64,000 nucleotides of DNA from Phaseolus vulgaris (GCF_000499845.2 NC_023757.2:186001-250000), one strand, 5' to 3'. Shown: positions 24,701 to 36,107, counted from the first letter of the stretch. Notes: a model not told the origin generated them from the letters alone. Program-made: numbers and translations.

Positions 24701-26141
24701 GGTTGAGGTTTGACCCCCAGATTCATCCCACAAGATTTGCAATAAATTTTTTATTCGTCACTGCTAGGGCTGAAGGGAAGGTTCGTTTTTGTGCGAAACT
24801 GTTTCATTTTTTTCGTGGGTGAATACTCATCCGTTTGACCTGAAATTTGTCGCGTTTTGTCCCAAATTCAGTGCAGATTCTTGGGTGGAATTTCAGGAAA
24901 AAACTATTCCACGAGAATTTCTCAGAAATTTTGTGAAAACCAAGGCTATCATCCTCTACCGAAACTTGTGAAATTCCGGCCTATATTATGCAATTTCATT
25001 CTGGGTCCGTATCGTGCTGAAAAAAATTCACACGAGCACTTTCGTGTGTTGTTTGCACCCAGGCAAGGGGGCACGTCCTTAAAGGAATCACAAAAAGAAG
25101 ATGCGGGGAAGAAAGGTCAGGACGTTTTGTTTTCGGAAAACCGGTTTTGTTCACTCTCGGTCTGGGACTTACTACGCCTTACTCCTTGGGTATTTTGGTC
25201 TGAAATTTTTACCAGACATCCGTCACTGTGGCTACTGAGTTTTGGCTGAAGTTTCAGCCCCAGATTCGTCCCACAAGATTGGCAATAAATTTTTTATTCG
25301 TCACTGCCAAAGCTGAATGGAAGGTTTGTTTGTGTGTGAAACTGTTTGATTTGTTTCGTAGGTGAATACTCATCCGTTTGACCTGAAATTTGTCGCGTTT
25401 TGTCCCAAATTCAGTGGAGATTCTTGGGTGGAATTTCGGGAAAAAACTATTCCAGGAGAATTTTTCAGAAATTTTGTGAAAACCAAGGTTATCCTATACC
25501 GAAACTTGTGAAATTCCGGCCTAATTTTTGCAATTTCATTCTGGGTCAGTATCGTGCCGAAAAAAATTCACACGAGCACTTTCGTGTGTTGTTTGCACCC
25601 AGGCAAGGAGGCACGTCCATAAAGGAAGCACAAAAAGAAGATGCGGGGAAGAAAGGCCAGGACGTTTTGTTTTCGGAAAACCGGTTTTGTTCACTCTCGG
25701 TCTGGGACTTACTACGCCTTACTCCTTGTGTATTTTGGTCTGAAATTTTTACCAGACATCCGTCACTGTGTCTATTGAGTTTTGGCTGAGGTTTGAGCCC
25801 CAGATTCGTCCCACAAGATTGGAAATAAATTTTTTATTCGTCACTGCTAGAGCTGAAAGGAAGGTTCGTTTGTGTGCGAAACTGTTTGATTTTTTCGTGG
25901 GTAAATACTCATCCGTTTGACCTGAAATTTGTCGCATTTTGTCCCAAATTCAGTGGAGATTCTTGGGTGGAATTTCAGAAAAAAACTATTCCGGGAGAAT
26001 TTTTCCAAAATTTTGTGAAAATCAAGGCTATCCTCTACCGAAACTTGTAAAATTCCGGCCTAATTTATCCAATTTCATTCTGGGTTCGCATCGCGCCGAA
26101 AAAAATTTACACGAGCACTTTCTTGTGTTGTTTTCACCCAG
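9733..26141 (+). repeat. ~534-bp satellite array, left (plus-oriented) arm, about 31 monomers
   Basis: Head-to-tail monomers can be followed with the anchor TTTACCAGACAT. It begins at 9751, 10289, 10822, 11355, 11889, 12421, 12954, 13487, 14021, 14555, 15091, 15625, 16158, 16695, 17233, 17766, 18299, 18833, 19368, 19903, 20437, 20966, 21497, 22024, 22511, 23046, 23584, 24124, 24665, 25208 and 25748. Spacing is mostly 532-538 bp, with one 487-bp monomer (22024-22511) and 535-543 bp toward the end. The monomers from about 10280 to 20000 are nearly identical; the first is diverged, and divergence rises from 20000 to 26141. Each carries the 12-bp palindrome AAAACCGGTTTT. Open frames of 60-150 codons occur on both strands but repeat by copying, have no recognised domain and are broken by indels. 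The length is close to the ~528-bp khipu satellite of Phaseolus; identity is unverified. Confidence 0.97.
22513..24123 (+). repeat. Local two-monomer higher-order duplication in the left arm
   Basis: The monomers starting at 22511 and 23584 share a set of rare variants that the monomer between them (23046) lacks: CACAGTGTC, GTTTTCGCTGAG, GATTGTTAATAAA, TTCGTTATTGCC, AAGGAATGTTCG, GCGTTGTGTCC and GTGGAGGTTCTTGGGTGGAC. The spacing is 1073 bp, so a block of two monomers was duplicated together. Confidence 0.8.
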
Positions 26142-29100
26142 AGTGAACAAAAATGGTTTTCCAAAAACAAAACGTCCTGACTTTTCTTCCCTGTATCTAC
26201 TTTTTGTGATTTTTTCATGGACATGTCTCCTTACTTTGGTACAAACAAAATTTGAAAGAACTTGTGTCAATTTTTTTGGTATTTTTTAAGACAATACGTA
26301 GCCAAAATAAAATTGCTAAAATTAGGGTGAAAATTCACATGTTTTGGTAGAGGATAGCCTTGGTTTACGCAAAATTTCTGAAAAATTCTCCCAAAATAGT
26401 TTTTTCCTGAAATTCCACGTAAAAATGTTGACTGAATTGGGGACATAACGCGTCAAATTTCAGGTCATATGGATGAGTATTCAGACACGAAAAAAAAAGC
26501 AAACACTATCACACACAAACGAACCTTCCTTTCAACACCGACAGTGATGAATAAAAAATTTATTGTGAATCGTGTGGAACGGATTTAGAGCTCAAATCGC
26601 AGCCAAAAGTCAATAGACACAATGGTGAATATCTGGTAAAAATTTCAATCCAAAATATCCAAGGAAAAAGTCGTAATAAGTTCCAGACCGAGAGTGAACA
26701 AAAATGATTTTCCGAAAACAAAACGTCCTGACTTTTCTTCCCTTTATCTACTTTTTGTGATTTTTTTCATGGACGTGTCTCCTTACCTGGATACAAAAAA
26801 CATATGAAAGAACTTGTGTCAATTGTTTCAGATTTTTTAAACGCAAAACGGACACAGAATAAAATTGTAAAAATTATCTCAAAACTTCACAAGTTTTGAT
26901 AGAGGATGATAGCCTTGGTTTGCACAAAATTTCTAAAAAATTCTCCCGAAATAGTTTTTTCCTTAAATTCTACGTAAGAATGTCGACTGAATTTGGGACA
27001 AAACGCAACAAATTTCAGGTCAAACGGATGAGTATTCACCCACGAAAAAAATTCAATAGTTTCACACACAAATGAACCTTTTTTTCAACCCTGACAATGA
27101 TGAATAAAAAAAAAATTTGTGACTCTTGTGGAATGAATTTTGGGCTCATATCCCAGCCAAAACTCAATAGACACAATGGCGAATGTTTGGTAAATATTTA
27201 AGACCAAAATATCCAAGGAAAAAGTTCTAGTAAGTCCCAGACCGAGAGTGAACAAAAATGGTTTTCCGAAAACAAAACGTCCTAACTTTTTTCCCTGTAT
27301 CTACTTTTTGTGATTTTCTTATGGACGTGTCTCCTTACCTGGGTACAAAAAACATATAAAAGTACTTGTGTCAATTTTTTGCTATTTTTTAACACAATAC
27401 ATACCCAAAACAAAATTGCAAAAATTAGGGTGAAAATTCACAAGTTTTGGTAGAGCTTGGTTTGCACAAAATTTCTGAAAAATTCTCCCAAAATAGTTTT
27501 TTCCCGAAATTTCACGTTAGAATGTCGACTGAATTTGGGACAAAACGCGACAAATTATAGGTCAAATGGATGAGTATTCACCCACGAAAAAAATCAAGCA
27601 GTTTCAAACACAAACTAACCTTCCTTTCAACACCGACAATGATGAGTAAAAAAATTGTGGTGAATCTTGTGGAATGTATTTAGGGCTCAGATTTTAGCCA
27701 AAACTCAATAGACACAATGGCAAATGTTTGGTAAAAATTTCAGTCCAAAATATCCAAGGAAAGAGTCGTAGTAAGTCCCAGACCGAGAGTGAACAATAAT
27801 GGTTTTCCGAAAACAAAACGTTCTGACTTTTCTTCCCTGTATCTACTTTTTGTGATTTTTTCATGGACGTGTCTTTTTACCTGGGTACAAAAAACATATG
27901 AAAAAACTTGTGTCAATTTTTTCAGATTTTTTAAACGCAATACAGACACAGAATAAAATTGTAAAAGTTAGGCCGAAACTTCACAAGTTTTGGTAGAGGA
28001 TAGCCTTGGTTTGCACAAAATTTCTGAAAAATTCTCCCAAAATAGTTTTTTCCCGAAATTCCACGTAAGAATGTCGACTGAATTTGGGACAAAACGCAAC
28101 AAATTTCAGGTCAAATGGATGACTAATCACCCACGATAAAAAAGCAAACAGTTTCACACACAAACGAAACTTCCTTTCAACACCGACAGTGATGAATAAA
28201 AATTTTATTGTGAATCTTGTGGAACGGATTTAGGGCTCATATCTCAACCAAAACTGAATAGACACAATACCAAATGTCTGGTAAAAATTTCAGACCAAAA
28301 TATCCAAGGAAAAAGTCGTAATAAGTCCCAGACCGAGAGTGAACAAAAATGGTTTTCCGAAAACAAAACGTCCTGACTTTTCTTCCCTGTATCTACTTTT
28401 TGTGATTTTTTCATGGACGTGTCTCCTTACTTGGGTACAAACAACATATGAAAGAACTTGTGTCAATTTTTTGGGTATTTTTTAAGACAATACGTACCCA
28501 AAATAAAATTGCAAAAATTAGGGTGAAAATTCACAAGTTTTGGTAGAGGATAGCCTTGGTTTGCACAAAATTTCTGAAAAATTCTCCCAAAATAGATTTT
28601 TCCCGAAATTCCACGTAAGAATGTCAACTAAATTTGGGACATAACGCGTCAAATTCAGGTCAAATGGATGAGTATTCAGACACGAAAAAAAAGCAAACAC
28701 TTTCACACACAAACGAACCTTCCTTTCAACACCGACAGTGATGAATAAAAAATTTATTGTGAATCTTGTGGAACGGATTTAGAGCTCAAATCGCAGCCAA
28801 AACTCAATAGACACAATGGTGAATATCTGGTAAAAATTTCAATCCAAAATATCCAAGGAAAAAGTCGTAGTAAGTTCCAGACCGAGAGTGAACAAAAATG
28901 GTTTTCCGAAAAAAAAAACGTCCTGACTTTTCTTCCCTTTATCTACTTTTTGTGATTTTTTTCATGGACGTGTCTCCTTACCTGGATACAAAAAACATAT
29001 GAAAGAACTTGTGTCAATTTTTTCAGATTTTTTAAACGCAAAACGGATACAAAATAAAATTGTAAAAATTTTGGCGAAACTTCACAAGTTTTGATAAAGG

Positions 29101-29803
29101 ATGATAGCCTTGGTTTGCACAAAATTTCTGAAAAATTCTCCCGAAATAGTTTTTTCCTTAAATTCTACGTAAGAATTTCGACTGAATTTGGGACAAAACG
29201 CAACAAATTTCAGGTCAAACGGATGAGTATTCACCCACGAAAAAAATTCAATAGTTTCACACACAAATGAACCTTTTTTTCAACCCTAACAATGATGAAT
29301 AAAAAAAATTTGTGAATCTTGTGGAACGAATTTTGGGCTCATATCCCAACCAAAACTCAATAGACACAATGGCGAATGTTTGGTAAATATTTAAGACCAA
29401 AATATCCAAGGAAAAAGTTGTAGTAAGTCCCAGACCGAGAGTGAACAAAAATGGTTTTCCGAAAACAAAACGTCCTAACTTTTTTCCCTGTATCTACTTT
29501 TTGTGATTTTCTTATGGGCGTGTCTCCTTACCTGGGTACAAAAAACATATGAAAGTACTTGTGTCAATTTTTCGCTATTTTTTAACACAATACATACCCA
29601 AAACAAAATTGCAAAAATTAGGGTGAAAATTCACAAGTTTTGGTAGAGCATAGCCTTGGTTTGCATAAAATTTCTGAAAAATTCTCCCAAAATAGTTTTT
29701 TCCCGAAATTTCACGTAAGAATGTCGACTGAATTTGGGACAAAACGCGACAAATTATAGGTCAAATGGATGAGTATTCACCCACGAAAAAAATCAAGCAG
29801 TTT
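26142..29803 (-). repeat. Four-monomer higher-order repeat in the right arm (period ~2.19 kb)
   Basis: The sequence from 26142 matches that from 28338 much better than it matches neighbouring monomers. Shared markers include TTTTTTAAGACAATACGTA (26283 and 28487), GAGTATTCAGACACGAAAAA (26476 and 28669), GAGGATGATAGCC or AAGGATGATAGCC (26901 and 29097) and GCGACAAATTATAGGTCAAA (27547 and 29747). The second copy breaks off at about 29803, after CAAGCAGTTT, where a short out-of-register piece (GGGAATGATGAATAG) joins ordinary monomer sequence. Confidence 0.8.
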
Positions 29804-32397
29804 GGGAATGATGAATAGTTTCACACACAAACGAACCTTCCTTTCAACCCTGACAATGATGAATAAAAAATTTATTGCGAATCTTGTGGGACGGATTTGT
29901 GGCTCAGATCTTTGTCAAAACTAAATAGACACAATGGCGAATGTCTGATAAAAAATTCAGACCAAAATACCCAAAGAGAAATGCGTAGTAAGTCCCAAAC
30001 TGAGAGTGAACAAAACTGGTTTTCCGAACACAAATTGTTCTAGTTTTTCTTCTTTGTATCTTCTTTTTGTGATTTGTTTATGAACGCCCTCCTTACCTTG
30101 GTGCAAACAACATATGAAAGTACTTGTGTCAATTTTTTAGAAATTTTTCAACACAATACAGAACTAGAATAAATTAGCGAAAAATAGGGCAAATTTTCAC
30201 AAGTTTTAGTAAAGATAGTCTTGGTTTGCACAAAATTTCTGAAAAAATTCGTCCGAAATAGTTTATTTTCTGAAATTCCACGAAACAAGGTCGCCTGAAT
30301 TTGAGATATAAAGCAACAAATTTCAAGTTAAAAGGATCAGTATACTTCCACGAAAAAAATCAAATTGTTTCACACACAAACGAACCTTCCTTTCAACCTT
30401 AATAGTGATGAAAAAAAAATTATTGCGAATCTTGTGGTACGGATTTGGGGCTCAGATCTCAGCCATAACTCAATAGACATAATGGTGAATGTCTGGTAAA
30501 AATTTTAGATCAAAATACTCAAGGAAGTAAGGCATAGTAAGTCCTAGACCGAGAGTGAACAAAAGTGGTTTTCGGAAAACAAAACGTCCTAGATTTTCTT
30601 TCATGTATCTTCTTTTTGTGATTTGTTTATGGACGTCCCTCTTTACCTTGGTGCAAACAACATATGAAAGTAGTTGTGTCAATTTTTTTTGGAATTTTTC
30701 AACGCAATACGGACCCAAAATAAAATTGCAAAAAGTAAGGCGAAATTGCACAAGTTTGGGTGGAGGATAGCCTTGGTTTGCACAAAATTTCTGAAAAAAA
30801 TTCTCCCAAAATAGTTTTTTTCTAAAATTCCACGTAAGAATGTCGACTGAATTTGGGACAAAACGCGACAAGTTTCAGGTCAAACGGTTTAGTGTTGACC
30901 CTCGAAAAAAATCAAACAGATTAACACACAAACGAACCTTTCTTTCAACCCTGGCAGTGATGAATAAAAATTTATTGCGCATCTTGTGGGACGGATTTGG
31001 GGCTCAGATCTTAGCCAAATCTCAATAGACACAATGGGGAATGTCTGGTAAAAATTTCAGACCAAAATACCCAAGGAGTAAGGCGTAGTATGCCCCAGAC
31101 CGAGAGTGAACAAAACTGATTTTCCGAAAATAAAACGTCCTGGGTTTTCTTCCCTGTATCTTATTTTTGTGATTTTTTTATGGACGTGCCTCCTTACCTT
31201 GGTGCAAACAACATATGAAAGTACTTGTATCAATTTTTTCGAAGTTTTTCAATGCAATACGAACACAAAATAACTTTGCAAAAAGATGGGCAAAATTTCA
31301 CAAGTTTTGGTAGAGGATAGCCTTGGTTTGCATAAAATTTCTGAAAAATTCTCCCAAAATAGTTTTTTCCTAAAATTTCATGTAAGAATATCGATTGTAT
31401 TTGGGACAAAATACAACAAATTTTAGGTCAAACGAATGAGTATTCACCCACGAAAAAATCAAACAGTTTCATACACAAACAAACCTTCATTTCAACCCAT
31501 TAATGATGAATAAAAAATTTATTGCAAATCTTGTGGGACGGATTTGGGTTTCAGATCTCAGCCAAAACTCAATAGACATAATGTCGAATGTCTGGTAAAA
31601 ATTTTAGACCAAAATACCCAAGGAGTAAGGTGTAATAAGTCACAGGCCGATAGTGAACAAAACTTGTTTTCTGAAAACAAAACGTTTTGGTTTTTCTTCC
31701 CTTTATCTTCTTTTTGTGATTTGTTTATGGATGTATTTCCTTACTTGGGTGCAAACAACATATGAAAGTACTTGTTTCAATTTTTTCAGAATTTTTCAAC
31801 ACAATACGAGCCCAAAATAAAATTGCAAAAAATATGACGAATTTCACAAATTTCATATGAAAGTAGGTTTTTTTGTTGAAATTTCATGTAAGAATCTCGA
31901 CTGAATTTGAGTCAAAACGTGATAAATTTTAGGTTAAACGGATGAGTATTGATTCACATAAGAAAAAAATCAAACAGTTTCACACAAACGACCTTTTCTT
32001 TCAACTTTGACAATAATAAATAAAAAATTTATTGTAAATCTTGTTGAACAAATTTAAAATTCAGATCTTAACCAAAATTAAATACACAAATTAACTAAAT
32101 GTTTGGTAAAAATATTCAAACCAAAAGACCTTACAAATAAGACATTAAAAAAGTCTCAAATCTATAGTTTTCCAAAAAAAAGTTGGTTTTAACAAAAAAA
32201 AATGTTTTAGAGTTTAGGATTTACTTGTGTGAACTTTTTAAAAGTTTTTCAACACTATATGGAACCAAAATAAAATTGCAGAAAATAAAATAAAATTTCA
32301 CAAATTTTAAAAGAGAATAACCTTAGTTTCCCCAAAATTTCTGGAAAATTTTCCCAAAATAATTTTTTAGTTAAAATTTCATTTAAAAATCTTTGAC
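26142..32397 (-). repeat. ~549-bp satellite array, right (minus-oriented) arm, about 11.5 diverged monomers
   Basis: From 26142 the same satellite runs in reverse complement. The reverse anchor (variants of GTCTGGTAAA) lies at 26631, 27185, 27726, 28276, 28815, 29378, 29943, 30491, 31043, 31590 and 32101. Spacing is 539-565 bp except for the last, 511 bp, so monomers are on average longer than in the left arm. They differ from left-arm monomers at many sites and from each other. Similarity fades steadily after 31500 and ends near 32397. None of the monomers keeps the intact AAAACCGGTTTT palindrome. No gene is present. Confidence 0.95.
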
Positions 32398-33653
32398 ATT
32401 AATTGATTATTTAAGTAAAGCATGTTGCAAAATTTCAGACAAAGATTGATCGAGTTTTAGGTGGAATATTTTGGTTGAAGACTTTACTTCATCTTCCTGA
32501 AAAATGCTATATTTTTCAACAAGAAAGATTATGCTGCATTCTCTAAAATCCAACCAAATGTTTGAATTTAAAACAAATATGCACTTTGCACTTTTTATTT
32601 ATTTCAGAAACACAATGAATTACAGTTTTTACATATTTCAGAAACACAATGCTGCATTTCACCTTCCTTTTTTATCAGAGAACATTCCTTTGCAAGATTG
32701 TTTTGGAGGAACCGCATCTTTGCTTGTAATGTGGTATTTACTGACCCATTTGAACCACTACCTGTGTGGATGTAAGTGTGCTCATGTTCTATTGGTTACC
32801 CGAATTGGTAGTATCTGCTCTGAAAATCCTCGAATTTTAAGCTTCAAACATCACTTGATAAGTTTCATAGGTTTCCCAGATAAGTTTCATAGGGCAAGAT
32901 GACAACTTAGAGTCAAAACACAATAAAACAAGATAAGAATCTCTAATCATGCCACAGACCATTCAAATAACCAACTAAAGTAGTTGTTTCCATCCCCTGT
33001 TATCACTCAAAGCTGAATATTGATCTCTATCCTGTGCATTAAAGAGACTCGGACCAGCTTGAAGTCTCACTCAAATGACAACCTACAAAGTTCATGCTCT
33101 AATATCAGTCACATAATCCATATAGCAATTCACACAATATTAATATAACATGAGATCATCAACCAACAACAAATTATTACACTGAACACACTCCTATCTT
33201 GAAACCCGTACTAGCAAGTAGAAAACCCAGTTCAGTATAAACAAAACCTACAACACGAGACAGAAGAACCCTACACTATTACTCAACAACCCAATTACCA
33301 TGATTGTACAGTGTAACAGGCCTTGTGGAGGTTATTTCAGGACTAAAGAATAATAAAAAGGAATCAGCAAAAGAAAAGAGCATCAGTAAATCAGAAAAAG
33401 AAAAAAACAATAATGAGATGGAGGGAGAAAAAGAAAAATGGCCAGAGTTGGCTGCTTGAATCATTTTATAATTTTTGTTTTTCTCAAGTGTTCAAATTTT
33501 ATTACTCTAACTTTAGTTCAACATCTTCCCTGATTTGAATTATGAAACTGAAATACTATTTCCTTAAATCATTGACTCATGCATAAATAATCATAAGTAT
33601 AATTTTGTGACTTGAGCTACACCACAGAGGTATGATTTTATCTTCTCCCACAC
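32398..33653. other. Sequence between satellite and MOS2, no gene recognised
   Basis: An open frame at 32504-32902 (132 codons) has no recognisable domain. It starts inside a local duplication (TATTTCAGAAACACAATG, twice near 32600-32650), so I do not call it a gene. The remainder is AT-rich and unremarkable. Confidence 0.4.
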
Positions 33654-33790
33654 AAAAATGCACGCTCATGGATAAAAATTAACAAATAAAAAAAACTCTA
33701 AATCAAAGAAAACCTGCAACTAAACTTACATTGAAGACTTACAACCTATAAGGCTTAATGAAACTCATCAATCACAGAGTTAAAAATATG
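33654..33790 (+). repeat. Dispersed repeat, copy 2
   Basis: Same orientation as the copy at 4674-4806. Shared phrases include GCTCATGGATAAAA, AACAAATAAAAAAA, CAACCTATAAG and CTTAATGAAACT. The function is unknown. Confidence 0.55.
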
Positions 33791-34614
33791 TTAAACTAAA
33801 GCAGGAGTCACTGCAGAGCCAAACGGCATGCGGCTAGCTATATAGAATTATTTTTTTTTCGTGGAAGGGTTTATTTTTAAGGTTGATTGTGAAAGTTCAG
33901 TAAATAAATACAAAACACAATACATGTAATAAATTTTGATCATAGATGAGAAAATAACATCAAAAAGCCACGCCATGCAAGCACCAGCTTGATATCCACA
34001 AAGAGTTTGTTCCACATACAAAAAAAAAAAAATATTGATATAAAAGGACAAGAAAACTTGCAACAAACAAATCCCAAATTCCCAATGGCATTTAATCCAC
34101 GATAATCAAACAATGGATACAACAAACAGAGAAACCTCAACGGTTCTCATTAATCAGTTAGAATATACTATAACTGCAACTGAAATAAGTAATGCTTGTG
34201 CTGCAGCTTTTACAGATTGAGATAAATCAAACCGGAAGTAAACAGAGTTCATCAGAATTGTCCAAAATACAAGATGCCACACCTTTTTACGTGTTGGAAA
34301 GTTGCACATTGCCTATATCAATTCTTGGGAAGTATGGCGTCTGTTGGACAACTTCGCTTAATACCTATTGGTTTGCATAGAATATTATTGCATAGAGTAA
34401 TACTGTTACAAAGCTACCTTGTATTCATATGGTATTAGTTCAATCAACATATGAAATGAAAGACAACATTTAAACCAAAAGCTTTAACTTTAAATGGATC
34501 CTTAAATTATCGTGAAGTATTAAAGAAGAAGAAAATCAAAGATTCCAAAGATGCATACTTGTAAATCAGTTGATCCCTATGGAAACCGACATATGCAGCA
34601 TCAGATGCAACAGA
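33791..34614. other. Region downstream of MOS2
   Basis: No gene is recognised. The part nearest 34614 is presumably the MOS2 3' untranslated region. The rest is AT-rich with a poly-A run near 34020. Confidence 0.4.
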
Positions 34615-36033
34615 TCAATGTCCCAATAAGCTTGGGTCCCCCATATACTCCGCAATTTGTTCAAGCTTCACATTGAGCAGCTCATGGGTATCAGCATCCC
34701 TAACAATGGCCATTTCCCGGTCCAAATCTCTCTCCACCAGACTCCCAAATACACCCTTGTATTTACCAGCCAACACAAGCACAGGTCCCCCACGTTTCGG
34801 AATAGCCGTCTCCAGAAAATCTTGGGACACCCCTTGAACAATCTCCCTGCTTTCATCCATAGATACATCACAAGTGGTAGGCCCAACAACATCCAGAACC
34901 TCCCCCTTCTTCAAATACAATAGCCCTCCTTTCAAATCCCTGCTAATCACCCTCACCCGAATGTGACTAGTAAGCCAAGAAACCTTCCTATGATCCACCA
35001 CTCTCCTCTCCTCTCTCCTACCACCATTCGTTCTCTTCTCAACCACATCCCTGCGACCCACCCCTTTCCTCTCCTCTCTCCGACTAACATCCACTCCATT
35101 CTCCTCCACCTCATCCCTCTCGTGCTTCCTCTTCGGCCCTCTATCCTCACGCTGAGTCTTCGACTCCTTCAATTTCCTCAGACACCTCTCTTCCTCCTTA
35201 GAACCCAATTCAGCAACATCGCCCACCTTCACCTTCACCTTCTCTCCACTCCTGGATAGCTCCAAAACAAGATAATCATCCCCAATCCTAGACACAACAC
35301 TACCCTTCAGCCCAGCATCTCTTCCCCCAACAATCCTAACAACCTTCTCCTTCTTCTCATTCTTCTCCTTGTCCTTGTTGTCCTTGTCATTATTGCTACG
35401 AACCAGCGCAGCAGGAGCATCACCAACAAACCCCAATCCTTCCTTGGCAGTTCTCCGCTTGATCTCCACAACCTTCACGTCCTCCTTCGCGTTCTTCCCA
35501 ATCCCCATCCCTTCCTTCCACCCGTACCCGGCCAGCAGCGCAGCGCCAAAACCCTCGACGGGGACATCCTTGAATTCGTCGAACCCGTTGTCCTCCGGTA
35601 GCCTCAGCAAGTCGTCCTTCAGCTTCTGCAGCATAGTGCTCTCTGCCGGAACGCGGCGCGGCGGCGGCGGCGGAAGTGCGGTACCATTGTTCTGCTCACT
35701 TTTTTTGTCGGCGCGGAGGTTGAGGCCGTAGGAGACGTCGGAGTCGGGTTGGTCGTCGGCGGCGTGGAGTTCGAATGTGAGGGCTTCGGATTCGGGGTCG
35801 GCGGTGGGGAGGTGGAGGTTCTTCATCTTTTTGAAGGGTTTCCATTGGTTTTGGATTGGTGGAATTAGGGTTTTGGGGGCGAGGGAGGGAGCGGGTTTGG
35901 AAGGATCGAATTCGGTGATGAGGTGTTTGGATCCAGCGGCGTCGTTTTGAGCTGCGGAAGTGTCGTCGAAGGAATTGACTGGTTTGGGCTTCGATTGGGG
36001 TTTCGACGAAGGGACAGAGAAAGAAAGTTTCAT
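34615..36033 (-). CDS. MOS2: MOS2-like G-patch/KOW RNA-binding protein
   Basis: A single-exon gene of 472 residues matches Arabidopsis MOS2 (about 460 residues, also intronless) from end to end. MOS2 is a nuclear RNA-binding protein needed for innate immunity and for microRNA maturation and splicing. The N-terminus (MKLSFSVPSS) is a family hallmark, followed by LITEFDPSKP and LIPPIQNQWKPFKKMKNL. The G-patch spans about residues 157-202, with FGAALLAGYGWKEGMGIGKN as its glycine core. Two KOW segments follow, at about 229-256 (VVRIVGGRDAGLKG) and 414-440 (GGPVLVLAGKYKGVFGSL). Between them lies a charged Lys/Arg/Glu-rich linker (about 280-350), then VSWLTSHIRVRVISRDLKGG. The C-terminus AEYMGDPSLLGH fits the family. 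ATG 36033 gives the conserved N-terminus. Its neighbour upstream on the same strand is EFL1. Confidence 0.95.
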   Translation of the reverse strand: MKLSFSVPSSKPQSKPKPVNSFDDTSAAQNDAAGSKHLITEFDPSKPAPSLAPKTLIPPIQNQWKPFKKMKNLHLPTADPESEALTFELHAADDQPDSDVSYGLNLRADKKSEQNNGTALPPPPPRRVPAESTMLQKLKDDLLRLPEDNGFDEFKDVPVEGFGAALLAGYGWKEGMGIGKNAKEDVKVVEIKRRTAKEGLGFVGDAPAALVRSNNDKDNKDKEKNEKKEKVVRIVGGRDAGLKGSVVSRIGDDYLVLELSRSGEKVKVKVGDVAELGSKEEERCLRKLKESKTQREDRGPKRKHERDEVEENGVDVSRREERKGVGRRDVVEKRTNGGRREERRVVDHRKVSWLTSHIRVRVISRDLKGGLLYLKKGEVLDVVGPTTCDVSMDESREIVQGVSQDFLETAIPKRGGPVLVLAGKYKGVFGSLVERDLDREMAIVRDADTHELLNVKLEQIAEYMGDPSLLGH

Positions 36034-36099
36034 TCTTTCGCTTCTTCGTTCACGAATCAGATCGAATCGAGAAGAAGAAGAATGATGGAGTTGAAGTAA

Positions 36100-36107
36100 T
36101 TAGGGTT
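36100..36107 (-). promoter_or_regulatory. Telo-box-like motif before MOS2
   Basis: TTAGGGTT on the plus strand, read AACCCTAA in the gene's direction, lies about 67 bp upstream of the MOS2 ATG beside a purine-rich GAAGAAGAAG tract. This is a typical plant 5' leader arrangement. Function is inferred. Confidence 0.35.

Noticed and set aside
10084..25789. Dozens of open frames of 60-174 codons on both strands in the satellite
   Set aside because: They recur because the monomer is copied. They overlap on opposite strands, change with single-base gaps, and carry no recognisable domain or start context.
9733..32397. CRISPR-like array
   Set aside because: The repeats are whole ~534-bp monomers without unique spacers, in plant nuclear DNA.
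32504..32902. 132-codon frame after the satellite
   Set aside because: It has no recognised domain, starts in a local duplication, and lies among repeat remnants; kept only as a note.
34963..35731. Plus-strand frames of 98 and 120 codons opposite MOS2
   Set aside because: They are low-complexity Ser/Leu/Pro shadows of the MOS2 coding strand.
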